DNA of 64,000 nucleotides from Sphingobium bisphenolivorans (GCF_000412635.1 NZ_ASTG01000024.1:20094-84093); one strand, 5' to 3'; shown: positions 28,256 through 37,549, counted from the first letter of the stretch. The notes: generated by a model from the sequence alone, not told the origin. Made by a program: numbers and translations.

Positions 28256-28376
28256 ACAACGTTGTCCGATCGCTTTAGGCATAGTAATGCGCCGGAGCAA
28301 GTGGATTTTCATACTACAGCCGAGCGTTCTTTGGAGGAAGGGGCAAAGCCCCCCTCATGGCGTGGGTAAACGTTGT
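28256..28376. promoter_or_regulatory. Putative LacI-type operators upstream of lacI-like gene
   Basis: In the 346-base gap before the LacI-family gene, a perfect 10-base palindrome ACAACGTTGT lies at 28256-28265, and a related AAACGTTGTC at 28368-28377. LacI-family repressors typically bind palindromes with a central CG, so these may be autoregulatory operators. Related sequences occur near the epimerase start (31375) and before the Gfo/Idh gene (33848). The rest of the gap shows no gene. Confidence 0.45.
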
Positions 28377-28406
28377 CTCCGTCTATTTGCCATGGCAAGA
28401 GGCCTG

Positions 28407-29408
28407 ATGGCCAGCATTCATGATGTCGCTGCGTTGGCGGGCGTATCGATCAAAACCGTTTCTCGCGTGGTGAATCAGGCGCCCAATGTCAGCGCGGACC
28501 TGCGCGACCGGGTGACGGCCGCCATTCGCCAGCTCAACTATCGCCCCAACCAGTCGGCAAGGCGGCTGGCCGGCGGCCGCTCCTTCATGATCGCCTTTCT
28601 CTACAACAACCCTGTTCCAAGCTATATCGGCCGCATACAGGAGGGCGCCGCCTATCGCTGCCGGGAGCTTGGCTATCATCTTGTGGTGGAGCCGCTGCCG
28701 CTTTCAGGCGAGGAACGATTCGCCATTCTCGACCGTTTGGTCGCGGCGCTACGCCCGGATGGCGTCTTCCTCGTCCCGCCGCTGTCCGACGACACCCGGC
28801 TGCTTCAGCGCTTGTCGGAACTAAGATTGCCATGTGCCCGGATCGCCGGGTCGGTGGTGGCGGAAAGCTTCAACATCCCGACGCCCGAACGGTCGACCGG
28901 CCGCATGGTCGCTGACCATCTCATCAGCCTCGGCCATGAGCATATCGGCGTCATCACACCGCCCGCCCGGCACAAGGCGGCGCTGCGCCGGGTCGAGGGT
29001 TTTCGCGACGGGCTTGCCGCAAGAGGCCTGCCTGGCGATGAGACGCTGTTCGTCGAGGGCGCGTTCGACTTCGCCTCCGGAATCGCCGCCGGCGAGGCTC
29101 TGCTTGGCCGGCAGCCCCGCCCCACCGCTATCTTCGCCACCAATGACGACATGGCGCTCGGCGTCCTGACGCTCGCCCATCGCATCGGGCTGCGCGTGCC
29201 GGAAGATCTTTCCGTGGTCGGCTTTGACGACACGCCAGCCGGGCTGACTGCCTGGCCGCCGCTCACGACCGTGCGCCAACCCTTGGAGGCCATGGGCGGC
29301 GCGGTGATCGACGCCCTTACCGGCAGCGCAACGGAAGCACCAGCGTTCGAATTTCAGCTGGTCCTGCGCAACAGTTCCGGACCGGTCCCGACCTCAGCCC
29401 GCAAATAG
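28407..29408 (+). CDS. LacI-family transcriptional regulator
   Basis: A 333-residue repressor. The N-terminal helix-turn-helix is MASIHDVAALAGVSIKTVSRVVN, followed by the hinge NYRPNQSARRLAGGRS. A periplasmic-binding-protein-like sugar domain follows (FATNDDMALGVLTLAHRIGL, VVGFDDTP). It probably senses a sugar of the neighbouring arabinose/arabinan locus. The start used here gives the classical LacI N-terminus. An ATG at 28392 in the same frame would add MARGL. AAGAGG lies four bases before 28407, slightly short. Its end overlaps the SMP-30 gene by 15 bases tail to tail. Confidence 0.93.
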   Translation: MASIHDVAALAGVSIKTVSRVVNQAPNVSADLRDRVTAAIRQLNYRPNQSARRLAGGRSFMIAFLYNNPVPSYIGRIQEGAAYRCRELGYHLVVEPLPLSGEERFAILDRLVAALRPDGVFLVPPLSDDTRLLQRLSELRLPCARIAGSVVAESFNIPTPERSTGRMVADHLISLGHEHIGVITPPARHKAALRRVEGFRDGLAARGLPGDETLFVEGAFDFASGIAAGEALLGRQPRPTAIFATNDDMALGVLTLAHRIGLRVPEDLSVVGFDDTPAGLTAWPPLTTVRQPLEAMGGAVIDALTGSATEAPAFEFQLVLRNSSGPVPTSARK

Positions 29409-30251
29409 GTTCGTCGGCAATCCGCGCACGCCGGGAAATAATTCGTAGAAGCCGCCGTCATAGACAGTGTTGGGAAGGCCGATCGCCGCCGAACTGACGA
29501 ACATTCGGTCGAGTTCCGGTCCGGCGAAGCAGATGTTGGTCACCTGTTTGGCGGGCAGCAGAATCGCACGGTCGAGCTTGCCGTCGGGCGTGAAGCGGCT
29601 CACGCGCCCGCCGCCCCAGTGCGCCACCCAGATATGTCCTTCCGCGTCCACGGTCATTCCGTCGGGATAGCCATCCTCCTCCGCAAAGCGGATGAACGGC
29701 TCGCGGTCGGAGATGCCGCCATCCGCCGACCGGGCGAAGCGGTACATGACCCGTTTCGCCGTATCGCTGTGATAGAGCCACTGGCCGCAGGGGGAGAAGG
29801 CGGGCCCGTTCGGCACGCCATAGGCGCTGTCCATCACCGCCCAGCTTCCGTCGGGATCGAGCCGGTAAAGCGCCCCGACATCCTGCTCTTCCGCCATGTC
29901 CATCGTACCGCACCAGATGGCGCCGCTTGCATCCGCCTTGCCATCATTCATGCGGCTGCCGGGCAGATGCGGTTCGGGATCGGACAATGGCACGATGCTC
30001 AGCGGGTCGAGCGACATATGCGCGAAACCGCTTTGAAAACCCGCGATGAAGCCGCCGCCCATCCGCTCGGCTAGCCAGCCTAGCGGCTCGGGCATCGGCC
30101 AGCGCTGGATCGCGCCGTCATCGAGCGACAGGCGATTGAGCGCTGGTCCCAATATGTCCGTCCAATAAACCGCATTCTCCTGCTGCGACCAGAGCGTCCC
30201 CTCGCCCAGCATGTCGCGCTGATCGCGCTCTATCAGCCGCCATTCCACCAT
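29394..30251 (-). CDS. SMP-30/gluconolactonase-family sugar lactonase
   Basis: The 285-residue beta-propeller protein has the SMP-30 marks LGEGTLW near the start (metal Glu), GSRMNDGKADASGAIWCGTM, GVPNGPAFSPCGQWLYHSDT and PDGMTVDAEGHIWVAHWGGG. These enzymes open sugar lactones such as L-arabinono- or D-galactono-lactone to the acid in the cytoplasm. Beside a Gfo/Idh dehydrogenase and arabinosidases, an L-arabinonolactonase role is the likely one. The epimerase gene lies 11 bases upstream in the same direction, so the two form an operon. Confidence 0.87.
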   Translation of the reverse strand: MVEWRLIERDQRDMLGEGTLWSQQENAVYWTDILGPALNRLSLDDGAIQRWPMPEPLGWLAERMGGGFIAGFQSGFAHMSLDPLSIVPLSDPEPHLPGSRMNDGKADASGAIWCGTMDMAEEQDVGALYRLDPDGSWAVMDSAYGVPNGPAFSPCGQWLYHSDTAKRVMYRFARSADGGISDREPFIRFAEEDGYPDGMTVDAEGHIWVAHWGGGRVSRFTPDGKLDRAILLPAKQVTNICFAGPELDRMFVSSAAIGLPNTVYDGGFYELFPGVRGLPTNLFAG

Positions 30252-30262
30252 CTACCCGCCCT

Positions 30263-31402
30263 TCAACGCTTGACCGACAGACGATAGATCATCTGGTGGT
30301 GATATGGCTTGCCCGGATCGACACGTGCCGACAGGAAGCTCGGCTGGTTCGGCGCATTGGGGAATTTCTGCGGCTCAAGCGCGATGCCGTCGCCCATACG
30401 ATAGAGGTGGCCGTGCTTCCCGATCAAGGTTCCGTCGAGGAAATTGCCGGCATAGAATTGCACGCCGGGCTCCGTGCTCAGCACTTCAAGCACGCGACCC
30501 GACACCGGGTCCTCCAGCCGTGCGGCGAGTTCGGGCGTCTTGGTAGCGCCCTTGTCGAGGGCGAAATTATGGTCATAGCCGCGGCCGAAGACAATCTGCT
30601 GGTCGCGCCCCTCGCGAAGGCCATCGGCCACCCGGCGCGGCGCACGGAAATCGAACACCGTTCCTTCGACCGGCTTGAGTTCGCCGGTAGGGATGAGGTT
30701 GGCATCGACCGGCGTAAAGGCCTTGGCCGGAATGGTCAGCAGATGGCCCATCGCCCCGTCCTGCGAGCCTTCGCCCGCCAGATTGAAGATGCCATGATTT
30801 GTCATGTTGACGATCGTCGGCTTGCTCGTCTTCGCGTCGAAGCTGATGCCCAGATTACCCTGCTCATCCAGCGTATAGGTAACCGTCGCGTCAAGCTGCC
30901 CCGGATAGCCGGAGTCGCCGTCCGGGCTGCTGAGCGACAGGACCAGAGAGGCCTTTGGACCGCTTTTCAGCGACACAACTTTCCACACCTGCTTGTCAAA
31001 GCCCTTGCCGCCGCCGTGCAGCGTATTCACCTTGTCGTTGAGAGGCAGTTGATAGGTCTTGCCGTCCAGCGCGAACTTGCCGCCCGCGATGCGGTTGGCA
31101 TAGCGGCCAACGGTCACGCCGAAATAATTGGGGTGATCGACATAACCGGCGAGATCGTCATAGCCGAGCAGCACATCGGCGCTCTTGCCGTCGCGGTCCG
31201 GCCCGTAAAGCGACTGAAGGGTCGCGCCATAGGTCAGGATCTTCGCCGAAACACCCTGACCGTTGGAAAGGGTGATGGTTTCCACGGCTGTCCCGTCGGC
31301 CAGCTTTCCGGCGGGCGCGCGGCTGGCTTGGGCCGCCTGGAGCGACGTGCCGGTCATGAGGAGAACCGCGCCTGACAACGTTGCCAAAAACTTTCTGTGC
31401 AT
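30263..31402 (-). CDS. Aldose 1-epimerase, exported
   Basis: The 379-residue enzyme has a signal peptide (MHRKFLATLSGAVLLMTGTSLQAAQAS), so it acts in the periplasm. Family marks are GVTVGRYANRIAGGKF, NTLHGGGKGFDKQVW (catalytic His), VNMTNHGIFNLAGEG (second His) and YDHNFAL, with Glu late at ALEPQKFPNAPNQPSF. It interconverts alpha and beta anomers of aldoses such as galactose or arabinose, likely feeding the permease and dehydrogenase. It is divergent from the FucP-type gene. Its first codons overlap an AACGTTG motif. Confidence 0.93.
   Translation of the reverse strand: MHRKFLATLSGAVLLMTGTSLQAAQASRAPAGKLADGTAVETITLSNGQGVSAKILTYGATLQSLYGPDRDGKSADVLLGYDDLAGYVDHPNYFGVTVGRYANRIAGGKFALDGKTYQLPLNDKVNTLHGGGKGFDKQVWKVVSLKSGPKASLVLSLSSPDGDSGYPGQLDATVTYTLDEQGNLGISFDAKTSKPTIVNMTNHGIFNLAGEGSQDGAMGHLLTIPAKAFTPVDANLIPTGELKPVEGTVFDFRAPRRVADGLREGRDQQIVFGRGYDHNFALDKGATKTPELAARLEDPVSGRVLEVLSTEPGVQFYAGNFLDGTLIGKHGHLYRMGDGIALEPQKFPNAPNQPSFLSARVDPGKPYHHQMIYRLSVKR
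31375..31384. promoter_or_regulatory. LacI-operator-like site at epimerase start
   Basis: ACAACGTTGC matches nine of ten bases of the palindrome upstream of the LacI-like gene. It falls about codons 7-10 of the epimerase, near the divergent promoter region with the FucP-type gene. It could serve as a downstream operator. The identity is inferred from sequence likeness only. Confidence 0.35.
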
Positions 31403-31531
31403 ATATCGCCTCTCATCTCAAGCTTCCTCCCGCACGCCATTGACGCGCCGCGTGGCCGGATATACTCCTACAAAATAAGCGGGCGCAACCCTGTTTGGCG
31501 GCGCCTGCTCGACTCTTCTGGAGAAGGATGA

Positions 31532-32836
31532 ATGGCAGGACCCGTTTCCTCTACTGCCGCACCGTCGGCGGCCTATAATCCCGGAGCGCGCTACGGCCCT
31601 GCCCTTACGCTGCTCGCCAGCCTCTTTTTCATGTGGGGCTTCATCACCGTCATCAACAACACGCTGCTGCCGCACCTGCGCAGCGTGTTCGAACTCAGCT
31701 ACACCCAGACAACGCTGATCGAGTCGGTCTGGTTCATCGCCTATTTCGTGGCGTCGATTCCGTCGGCCAAGCTGATCGAGCGCGTGGGCTACCAGAAATC
31801 GCTGGTGATCGGCCTGCTGATCATGGCGGCGGGCGCTCTGGGCATGATGCTGGCGGCCAGTATCCCCTCCTACGGCGTGACGCTGGGGATGCTGTTCGTG
31901 ATCGCCAGCGGCATCACCCTGCTTCAGGTCGCGGCCAATCCCTATGTCGCGGTTGTCGGCAAGCCGGAAACGGCCTCTTCGCGCCTCAATCTGGTGCAGG
32001 CGATGAATTCGGCCGGCACCATGCTCGCACCGATGTTCGGCGCCTATCTGATCCTTGGGCGGTCCAAGGGCGGCACGGCTCAGGGCGAGATTGTCCTGAC
32101 GCAAGCGGAGCGACTGGCGGACGCGCAGTCCGTCATCCTGCCCTACGGCCTCGTCGCCGCCGTGCTGGTCGTGCTGGCGATCATCATCGCCCGCTTTCCA
32201 CTCCCCGACATGGGAAGCTCGACCGCGCGGCTGGCCAAGGAAGAGCGCAAGAAGCACTCGCTCTGGGCGCATCGCAACCTGGTGTTCGGCATCCCCGCCA
32301 TCTTCATCTATCTGATCGCGGAGATCGGCGTCGCGAACCTGTTCGTGAACTTCGTGAGCCAGCCTGAGATCGCCAACCTCACCCATGAACAGGCGGGCCG
32401 CTATTTGAGCTTCCTATGGGGAGGCATGATGGTCGGCCGCTTCGCCGGCTCCGCCATCATGCAGCGCTTCGACGCGGGCAAGGTGCTCGCCGCCTTCTCG
32501 ATCGGCGCCTTCATCGTCATGATGATTACTGTAATGGCGCATGGCGAGGTTGCCATGTGGTCGCTGATTCTGGTCGGCCTGTTCCACTCGATCATGTTCC
32601 CGACCATCTTCACCCTCGGCATCAAGGGGCTTGGCCCGCTCACGGAGGAAGGCTCCGGCCTGCTGATCATGGCGATCGCCGGCGGCGCGCTGGTGGTGGT
32701 GCAGGGATGGCTGGCCGATAATTTCGGCCTGCAGAACAGCTTCCTTCTGACCGCGCTGTGTGAACTCTACATCCTGTTCTACGCTTTGTGGGGTTCCCGT
32801 CCCACCCATGCGCTGCCCGATCAGCATCTCGGCTGA
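31532..32836 (+). CDS. FucP-family sugar:H+ symporter
   Basis: The 434-residue MFS permease has 12 membrane segments and starts its core with LTLLASLFFMWGFITVINNTLLPHL, the FucP/GluP-family signature with the N-N pair. AANPYVAVVGKPETASSRLNLVQAMNSAGT is another hallmark (QVAANPY, SRLNLVQAFNSLGT). FucP-type carriers take fucose, L-galactose, D-arabinose, glucose or galactose. The neighbours suggest arabinose or galactose here. GGAGAAGG precedes the ATG. It is divergent from the epimerase gene with a 129-base gap. Confidence 0.92.
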   Translation: MAGPVSSTAAPSAAYNPGARYGPALTLLASLFFMWGFITVINNTLLPHLRSVFELSYTQTTLIESVWFIAYFVASIPSAKLIERVGYQKSLVIGLLIMAAGALGMMLAASIPSYGVTLGMLFVIASGITLLQVAANPYVAVVGKPETASSRLNLVQAMNSAGTMLAPMFGAYLILGRSKGGTAQGEIVLTQAERLADAQSVILPYGLVAAVLVVLAIIIARFPLPDMGSSTARLAKEERKKHSLWAHRNLVFGIPAIFIYLIAEIGVANLFVNFVSQPEIANLTHEQAGRYLSFLWGGMMVGRFAGSAIMQRFDAGKVLAAFSIGAFIVMMITVMAHGEVAMWSLILVGLFHSIMFPTIFTLGIKGLGPLTEEGSGLLIMAIAGGALVVVQGWLADNFGLQNSFLLTALCELYILFYALWGSRPTHALPDQHLG

Positions 32837-32856
32837 GCGGCGAATCAGAAACAAGA

Positions 32857-32893
32857 AAAGGCCGGCGCGGACATAGCGCGCCGGCCCTTTTTC
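32857..32893. terminator. Bidirectional terminator between permease and GntR gene
   Basis: A GGCCGGCGCG arm and a CGCGCCGGCC arm are separated by about seven bases, with AAAA on the left and TTTTT on the right. The two genes converge, so the hairpin can stop both transcripts. Confidence 0.9.
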
Positions 32894-32907
32894 TATTGCG
32901 GCGATCC

Positions 32908-33672
32908 TCAGCGGGTCATTGAACTGGCCGTATCCTCCAGCGCCAGATCGACCAGCGCGCGCATCGCCTCCGCCGCGCCCGCCGCATCACCCGCCGCGAT
33001 GGCGTCGAACACCCGTACATGGTCGGGAATCGGATTGCGCGGCAGCGCACGGGCACGCTGCTTATATTGTGTCGTCCAGTTGACCGCCGCGCCGATGCTC
33101 GCCGTCAGCACCAGCAGCGCGTCGTTGCGCGTGGCGGACAGGATCGCGCTGTGGAAATCCCGGTCGGCAGCGCGCCCGGCTTCCGTAGCCAGCGTGTGCC
33201 GCCGCATCGCGGTCAGCGCATCCTTCATGCGCTTGAGATCATTCTTGTCACGCCTTTCAGCCGCCAGACGCGCCGCGGCCGGCTCGACGATAGCGCGCAG
33301 TTCGAACAGGTCGCGCACGAACTGCGTGTCCGGTTCTCCGGTGAAGGCCCATGCCAGCACCTCGGGATCGAGCAGGTTCCAGCGGTGACGGGGCAGGACC
33401 CGCGTACCTGCCTTGGGCCTGCTTTCCACGAGCCCCTTCGCGGTCAGGACCTGAATAGCTTCCCGATAGGCGCTGCGCGACACTTCCAGTTCCTCGGCGA
33501 AAGCGACCTCGCCCGACAGGGTGTCGCCCGGCGCGTATTGGCCGGACAAGATAGCAGTGCCCAGCTTGTGCGCGATCGCGCCGTGCAGGCGTCGACCCGG
33601 CCCCCGAGCAGCCCTGGCAAACTGCCCATTTTCAATGTCGGGTCCGCTCTCAAGCGCCGATTGCTTTTCCAT
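32908..33672 (-). CDS. GntR-family regulator, FadR subgroup
   Basis: A 254-residue regulator. The winged helix is SGQYAPGDTLSGEVAFAEELEVSRSAYREAIQVLTAKGLVESRPKAGTRV (about residues 43-93), and an all-helical FCD ligand domain follows (LFELRAIVEPAAARLAAERR ... DRDFHSAILSATRNDALL), with His residues that normally hold a metal and bind sugar acids. It is divergent from the Gfo/Idh-GH51-GH43 operon, so that operon and its own gene are the probable targets. The frame reaches 33723, but GGGAGGCGAG lies before the ATG at 33672. Confidence 0.9.
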   Translation of the reverse strand: MEKQSALESGPDIENGQFARAARGPGRRLHGAIAHKLGTAILSGQYAPGDTLSGEVAFAEELEVSRSAYREAIQVLTAKGLVESRPKAGTRVLPRHRWNLLDPEVLAWAFTGEPDTQFVRDLFELRAIVEPAAARLAAERRDKNDLKRMKDALTAMRRHTLATEAGRAADRDFHSAILSATRNDALLVLTASIGAAVNWTTQYKQRARALPRNPIPDHVRVFDAIAAGDAAGAAEAMRALVDLALEDTASSMTR

Positions 33673-33726
33673 TACTCGCCTCCCGTACCGCCCATTTGAG
33701 ACACAAGACAGGAGAAAATACAATCA

Positions 33727-33857
33727 TTGCCAACATCGCTTCCCTATAATATGTCGGAGTAAATAGAGATTCACGCCGGTTTGCTCCGTCCGGAGCGGAG
33801 TGAGGGCGCGCTAGGCGCAAGCGGAGGAGTAGCTTCCATGACATCGCGAACGTTGCA
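33727..33857. promoter_or_regulatory. Divergent promoter region, GntR and Gfo/Idh genes
   Basis: The 210-base gap has a consensus-like -10 TATAAT at 33745-33750. A short hairpin GCTCCGTCCGGAGC occurs near 33783-33796, and a LacI-operator-like GAACGTTGCA at 33848-33857 sits just before the Gfo/Idh start. No good -35 is paired with the TATAAT, so it is tentative. Confidence 0.35.
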
Positions 33858-33882
33858 GCACTGCAGGGCGGCCTCCTGACCG

Positions 33883-34809
33883 ATGGACCCGATTCGCATT
33901 GCCATCGTCGGCATCGGCAAGATCGCGCGTGACCAGCATGTCCCCGCCATTCGGGGCAATGGCGCTTTCAGCCTTGCCGCGACGGTCAGCCCGCAGGATG
34001 CCGGGCTTCCCGGCGTGCCGCACCATGCCAGCCTTGACGCGCTGCTGGCCGAAGGACCGGCGGTCGACGCGGTCGCGCTCTGCACGCCACCGCAAGTCCG
34101 GTACGAACTGGCGTCTCAGGCGCTGGCCCGCGGCATCCACCTGTTTCTGGAAAAACCGCCCGGCGCCACCCTGGCCGAAGTCGCCGCGCTCGAGGCGCAG
34201 GCGGGCAAGGTCGGTGTCAGCCTCTTCGCCGCCTGGCACTCGCGCTTCGCCGCCGGAGTCGCGCCCGCCCGCGCCTGGCTGGCGGAACGCAAGATCGGTC
34301 GGGTTTCGATCATCTGGCGGGAGGATGTCCGCGTCTGGCATCCGGGGCAGGCCTGGATCTGGGAACCCGGCGGCCTTGGCGTGTTCGATCCCGGCATCAA
34401 TGCGCTCTCGATCGTCACTCATATCCTGCCGCGCCCCTTCTTCCTCAAGGACGCGACGCTGGTGTTGCCGGAAAACCGGGCCGCCCCCATCGCCGCCGAC
34501 CTCCAGTTCCGCGACACGGCAGCCGCGGCGATCCACATGGACCTCGACTGGCGGCAAACCGGCCCACAAAGCTGGGACATTCTGGTCGAAACCGACGCCG
34601 GCACGCTGAAGCTCAGCCAAGGCGGCGCGGTGCTGTCGCTGCCGAGCGGCACCGAGCATGGCGAGGATATCGAATATGCGGGCCTCTACAGCCGCTTTGC
34701 GACGCTGATCCGCAGCGGGCGGAGCGATGTGGACACAGCGCCCTTAAGGCTCGTCGCCGACGCTTTCCTGCGAGGTAGGCGCGAAACCACCGACGCCTTT
34801 TACGACTGA
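33883..34809 (+). CDS. Gfo/Idh/MocA sugar 1-dehydrogenase (arabinose/galactose)
   Basis: The 308-residue NAD(P)-dependent oxidoreductase begins IRIAIVGIGKIARDQHVPAIRG (Rossmann GxGxxA/G form) and has FLEKPPGATLAEVAALE, where the EKP motif supplies the catalytic Lys. The later VRVWHPGQAWIWEPGGLGVFDPGINALS resembles the D-galactose/L-arabinose 1-dehydrogenase subgroup, which oxidises the sugar to a lactone. Beside GH51 and GH43 enzymes, L-arabinose is the likely substrate, but D-galactose is possible. It leads an operon with three secreted glycosidases; the GH51 gene starts 20 bases downstream. Confidence 0.83.
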   Translation: MDPIRIAIVGIGKIARDQHVPAIRGNGAFSLAATVSPQDAGLPGVPHHASLDALLAEGPAVDAVALCTPPQVRYELASQALARGIHLFLEKPPGATLAEVAALEAQAGKVGVSLFAAWHSRFAAGVAPARAWLAERKIGRVSIIWREDVRVWHPGQAWIWEPGGLGVFDPGINALSIVTHILPRPFFLKDATLVLPENRAAPIAADLQFRDTAAAAIHMDLDWRQTGPQSWDILVETDAGTLKLSQGGAVLSLPSGTEHGEDIEYAGLYSRFATLIRSGRSDVDTAPLRLVADAFLRGRRETTDAFYD

Positions 34810-34828
34810 TTTCCAAGGAGAGAGACGA

Positions 34829-36391
34829 ATGATCAAGGCCTTGCGCCGCACGACTGCCGCGCTTCTGCTCTGCGCCACCGCGCTTACCGGTGCGCAGGCG
34901 CAGACCGACGGCAAGCCGACGACCGCGACCATCCATGCCGACAAGCCCGGCGCGACCTACGACCGGCGCATCTTCACGCAATTTGCCGAGCATCTGGGCA
35001 ACGGCATCTATGGCGGCCTGTGGGTAGGCAACGACCGGTCGATCCCGAACACCAACGGCTTCCGCAACGATGTGGTGGCAGCGCTGCGCCACCTGTCCGT
35101 GCCCGTCATCCGCTGGCCGGGCGGCTGTTTTGCCGACGAATATCATTGGCGCGAGGGGATCGGCCCCAGGAAGAACCGGCCGGTGAAGGTCAACACCCAT
35201 TGGGGCGGCGTGACGGAGCCCAATAGCGTTGGCACCCACGAGTTTTTCGAACTACTCCGGCAGGTGGGCGCCGAAGCCTATATAGCGGGCAATGTCGGCA
35301 ACGGCACGCCGCAGGAGATGGCGGAGTGGGTCGAATATATGACCGCGCCTGCGGGCAGCCTGGCCGATCTGCGCGCGAAGAACGGGCATAAGGAGCCGTG
35401 GGCCGTCCCCTATTTCGGGGTCGGGAATGAACTGTGGGGCTGCGGCGGCAATATGCGCCCCGAATTCGCGGCGGACGAGACGCGCCGCTATGCCACCTTC
35501 GTCAAGGCTCCGGCCGGCACCAAGATCCTGAAGGTCGCGGCCGGCGCCAATGTCGATGATTATAACTGGACCGAGACGATGATGCGGGTGGCGGGCGACC
35601 GGCTCGATGGCCTCTCACTCCATTACTATGTCCACCCCGCCGGGGGCTGGCCGCCGCGCGCGCCCGCGGTCGATTTCGACGAAACCGGCTGGGCCGATGC
35701 GCTGGCCGGCGCGCGCAAGATGGACGAGCTGATCACCAAGCACAGCGCGATCATGGACAAATATGATCCGCAAAAGCGCGTCTTCCTGGCGGTGGACGAA
35801 TGGGGCGCCTGGTATGCGCAGGACCCCGGCACGCATCCCGGCTTCCTCCGCCAGCAGAACACGCTGCGCGACGCGCTGATCGCGTCGATCCATCTCGACA
35901 TCTTCGCCAAGCATGCCGACCGCGTGCGCATGACCGCCATAGCGCAGATGGTGAATGTGCTGCAGGCGATGATCCTGACCGAAGGCAAGAAGATGGTGCT
36001 CACCCCCACCTATCACGTCTTCGAAATGTACAAGCCCTGGCAGGACGCGACGGTGCTGCCGATCGATATTACGACGCCCTGGTATCACAAGGACCAGTTC
36101 GCCATGCCGGCGGTCAGCGGCTCGGCGGTGAGGGGCAAGGACAGCAAGGTCCATGTCGGCCTGTCGAACCTGGACCCCAATCAGGCCAACACGGTCACGG
36201 TGAAGCTGGACGGCCTCACCGCCGCGACTGTCTCTGGCCGCATCCTGACGGCACCGGCGATCAACGCGCACAACAGCTTCGACGCGCCCGAGGTGGTGAA
36301 GCCGGCGGCCTTCAACGGCGCGCAGGTGAACGGCGGCACGCTGACCGTCGCCCTGCCGCCGAAGTCGGTCGTGGTGCTGGAACTGCAATAA
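34829..36391 (+). CDS. GH51 alpha-L-arabinofuranosidase, exported
   Basis: The 520-residue protein has a signal peptide (MIKALRRTTAALLLCATALTGAQAQ). The catalytic barrel has RWPGGCFADEYHW (95-107), GVGNELWG with acid/base E201, and FLAVDEWGAWY with nucleophile E324. A C-terminal beta-sandwich follows (SGSAVRGKDSKVHVGLSNLDP). GH51 enzymes release L-arabinose from arabinan and arabinoxylan fragments. The export signal shows that it works in the periplasm, which fits import of oligosaccharides by the TonB receptor to the right. An AAGGAGAGAG site precedes the ATG. Confidence 0.95.
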   Translation: MIKALRRTTAALLLCATALTGAQAQTDGKPTTATIHADKPGATYDRRIFTQFAEHLGNGIYGGLWVGNDRSIPNTNGFRNDVVAALRHLSVPVIRWPGGCFADEYHWREGIGPRKNRPVKVNTHWGGVTEPNSVGTHEFFELLRQVGAEAYIAGNVGNGTPQEMAEWVEYMTAPAGSLADLRAKNGHKEPWAVPYFGVGNELWGCGGNMRPEFAADETRRYATFVKAPAGTKILKVAAGANVDDYNWTETMMRVAGDRLDGLSLHYYVHPAGGWPPRAPAVDFDETGWADALAGARKMDELITKHSAIMDKYDPQKRVFLAVDEWGAWYAQDPGTHPGFLRQQNTLRDALIASIHLDIFAKHADRVRMTAIAQMVNVLQAMILTEGKKMVLTPTYHVFEMYKPWQDATVLPIDITTPWYHKDQFAMPAVSGSAVRGKDSKVHVGLSNLDPNQANTVTVKLDGLTAATVSGRILTAPAINAHNSFDAPEVVKPAAFNGAQVNGGTLTVALPPKSVVVLELQ

Positions 36392-36495
36392 AGCGATCGG
36401 GAGCGGGCGGGAAACGCCGTCCGCTCCGTCCTATTTTGGCTGCTCCGTGTTCCTGCGCAGGAGCACGCTGCTATCACGGTATGGAGAGTGCCCGC

Positions 36496-37527
36496 ATGGC
36501 GCGGCAGATCATCACCCATTTCACGAGCATTGCCCTTCTCGCGGTGGCGGGGACCGCCTGCGCACAGCAAGCGCCGCCTCCGGACGCTACTCTCAACAGC
36601 CGTCTCACCGGCGATCTCACCCCCACGCACGATCCTGTAATCATCCGCGAAGGCGACAGCTATCATGTCTTCAGCACCGGCCACGGCAAGCGGCTGATCG
36701 AGACGCGCAGCTCGAAGGACCTGATCCACTGGACCGCCGGCGATCCCGTCTTCACGGCGCTCCCCGCCTGGGCCACCAATGCGATCCCCGGCGGCGAGGG
36801 CATGTGGGCGCCCGACATCAGCTATGTGGATGGCCGCCACCGCCTCTATTATTCCGTTTCGACCTTCGGCTCCAACCGCTCCGCGATCGGCCTCGCCACC
36901 AGCGCGACGCTCGACCCCAAGGCACCGGGCTATGGCTGGCGCGACGAAGGGCTGGTGGTAATGTCGACCCGGACCAGCGACTATAACGCTATCGATCCCA
37001 ACTTCGTCATCGATCGCGAGGGCCGCCACTGGCTGACGCTCGGCAGCTTCTGGACCGGCATCAAGCTGTTCGAGCTGGACAGGAAGACAGGCAAGCCGCT
37101 CCATCCCGACAAGCCCTATTCGATCGCCCGCCGCCCCGCGCCCGTTGGCGGGCCTGCTCCAATCGAGGCGCCCTTCATCATCGACCATGGCGGCTATTAT
37201 TGGCTGATGGCGTCCTATGATTATTGCTGCAAGGGCGTGAACAGCACTTACTATACCGTCATTGGCCGCTCGAAGGCGATCACCGGCCCCTATCTTGGCA
37301 AGGATGGGAGCTCGATGATGAACGGCGGCGGCACCATCTTCCTGCGCGCCGACCTTCAGGAGCAGCAGCGCTGGCGTGGCCCGGGACATGCGGGCTGGCT
37401 GCACGACCGGGACGGCAAGGATTATGTCGTCTACCACGCTTATGACAAGCAGCAGAACGGCGCCCCGACCCTGCGGATCGCGCCTGTGCGTTGGGGCGCC
37501 GATGGCTGGCCCGTCGCAGAATATTGA
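36496..37527 (+). CDS. GH43 arabinanase, exported
   Basis: The 343-residue five-bladed propeller has a signal peptide (HFTSIALLAVAGTACAQQ). The three GH43 acids are D46 in PTHDPVII, D167 in YNAIDPNF and E224 in APIEAPF, and SFWTGIKLF is typical of endo-alpha-1,5-arabinanases. It cuts the arabinan backbone into oligomers in the periplasm or at the surface. The frame is open far upstream through the GH51 gene. The ATG at 36481 has no ribosome-binding site, while GGAGAG lies seven bases before the ATG at 36496. It belongs to the Gfo/Idh-GH51 operon, 104 bases after GH51. Confidence 0.9.
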   Translation: MARQIITHFTSIALLAVAGTACAQQAPPPDATLNSRLTGDLTPTHDPVIIREGDSYHVFSTGHGKRLIETRSSKDLIHWTAGDPVFTALPAWATNAIPGGEGMWAPDISYVDGRHRLYYSVSTFGSNRSAIGLATSATLDPKAPGYGWRDEGLVVMSTRTSDYNAIDPNFVIDREGRHWLTLGSFWTGIKLFELDRKTGKPLHPDKPYSIARRPAPVGGPAPIEAPFIIDHGGYYWLMASYDYCCKGVNSTYYTVIGRSKAITGPYLGKDGSSMMNGGGTIFLRADLQEQQRWRGPGHAGWLHDRDGKDYVVYHAYDKQQNGAPTLRIAPVRWGADGWPVAEY

Positions 37528-37549
37528 TGAACGCACCGGAGTAGAAAAT

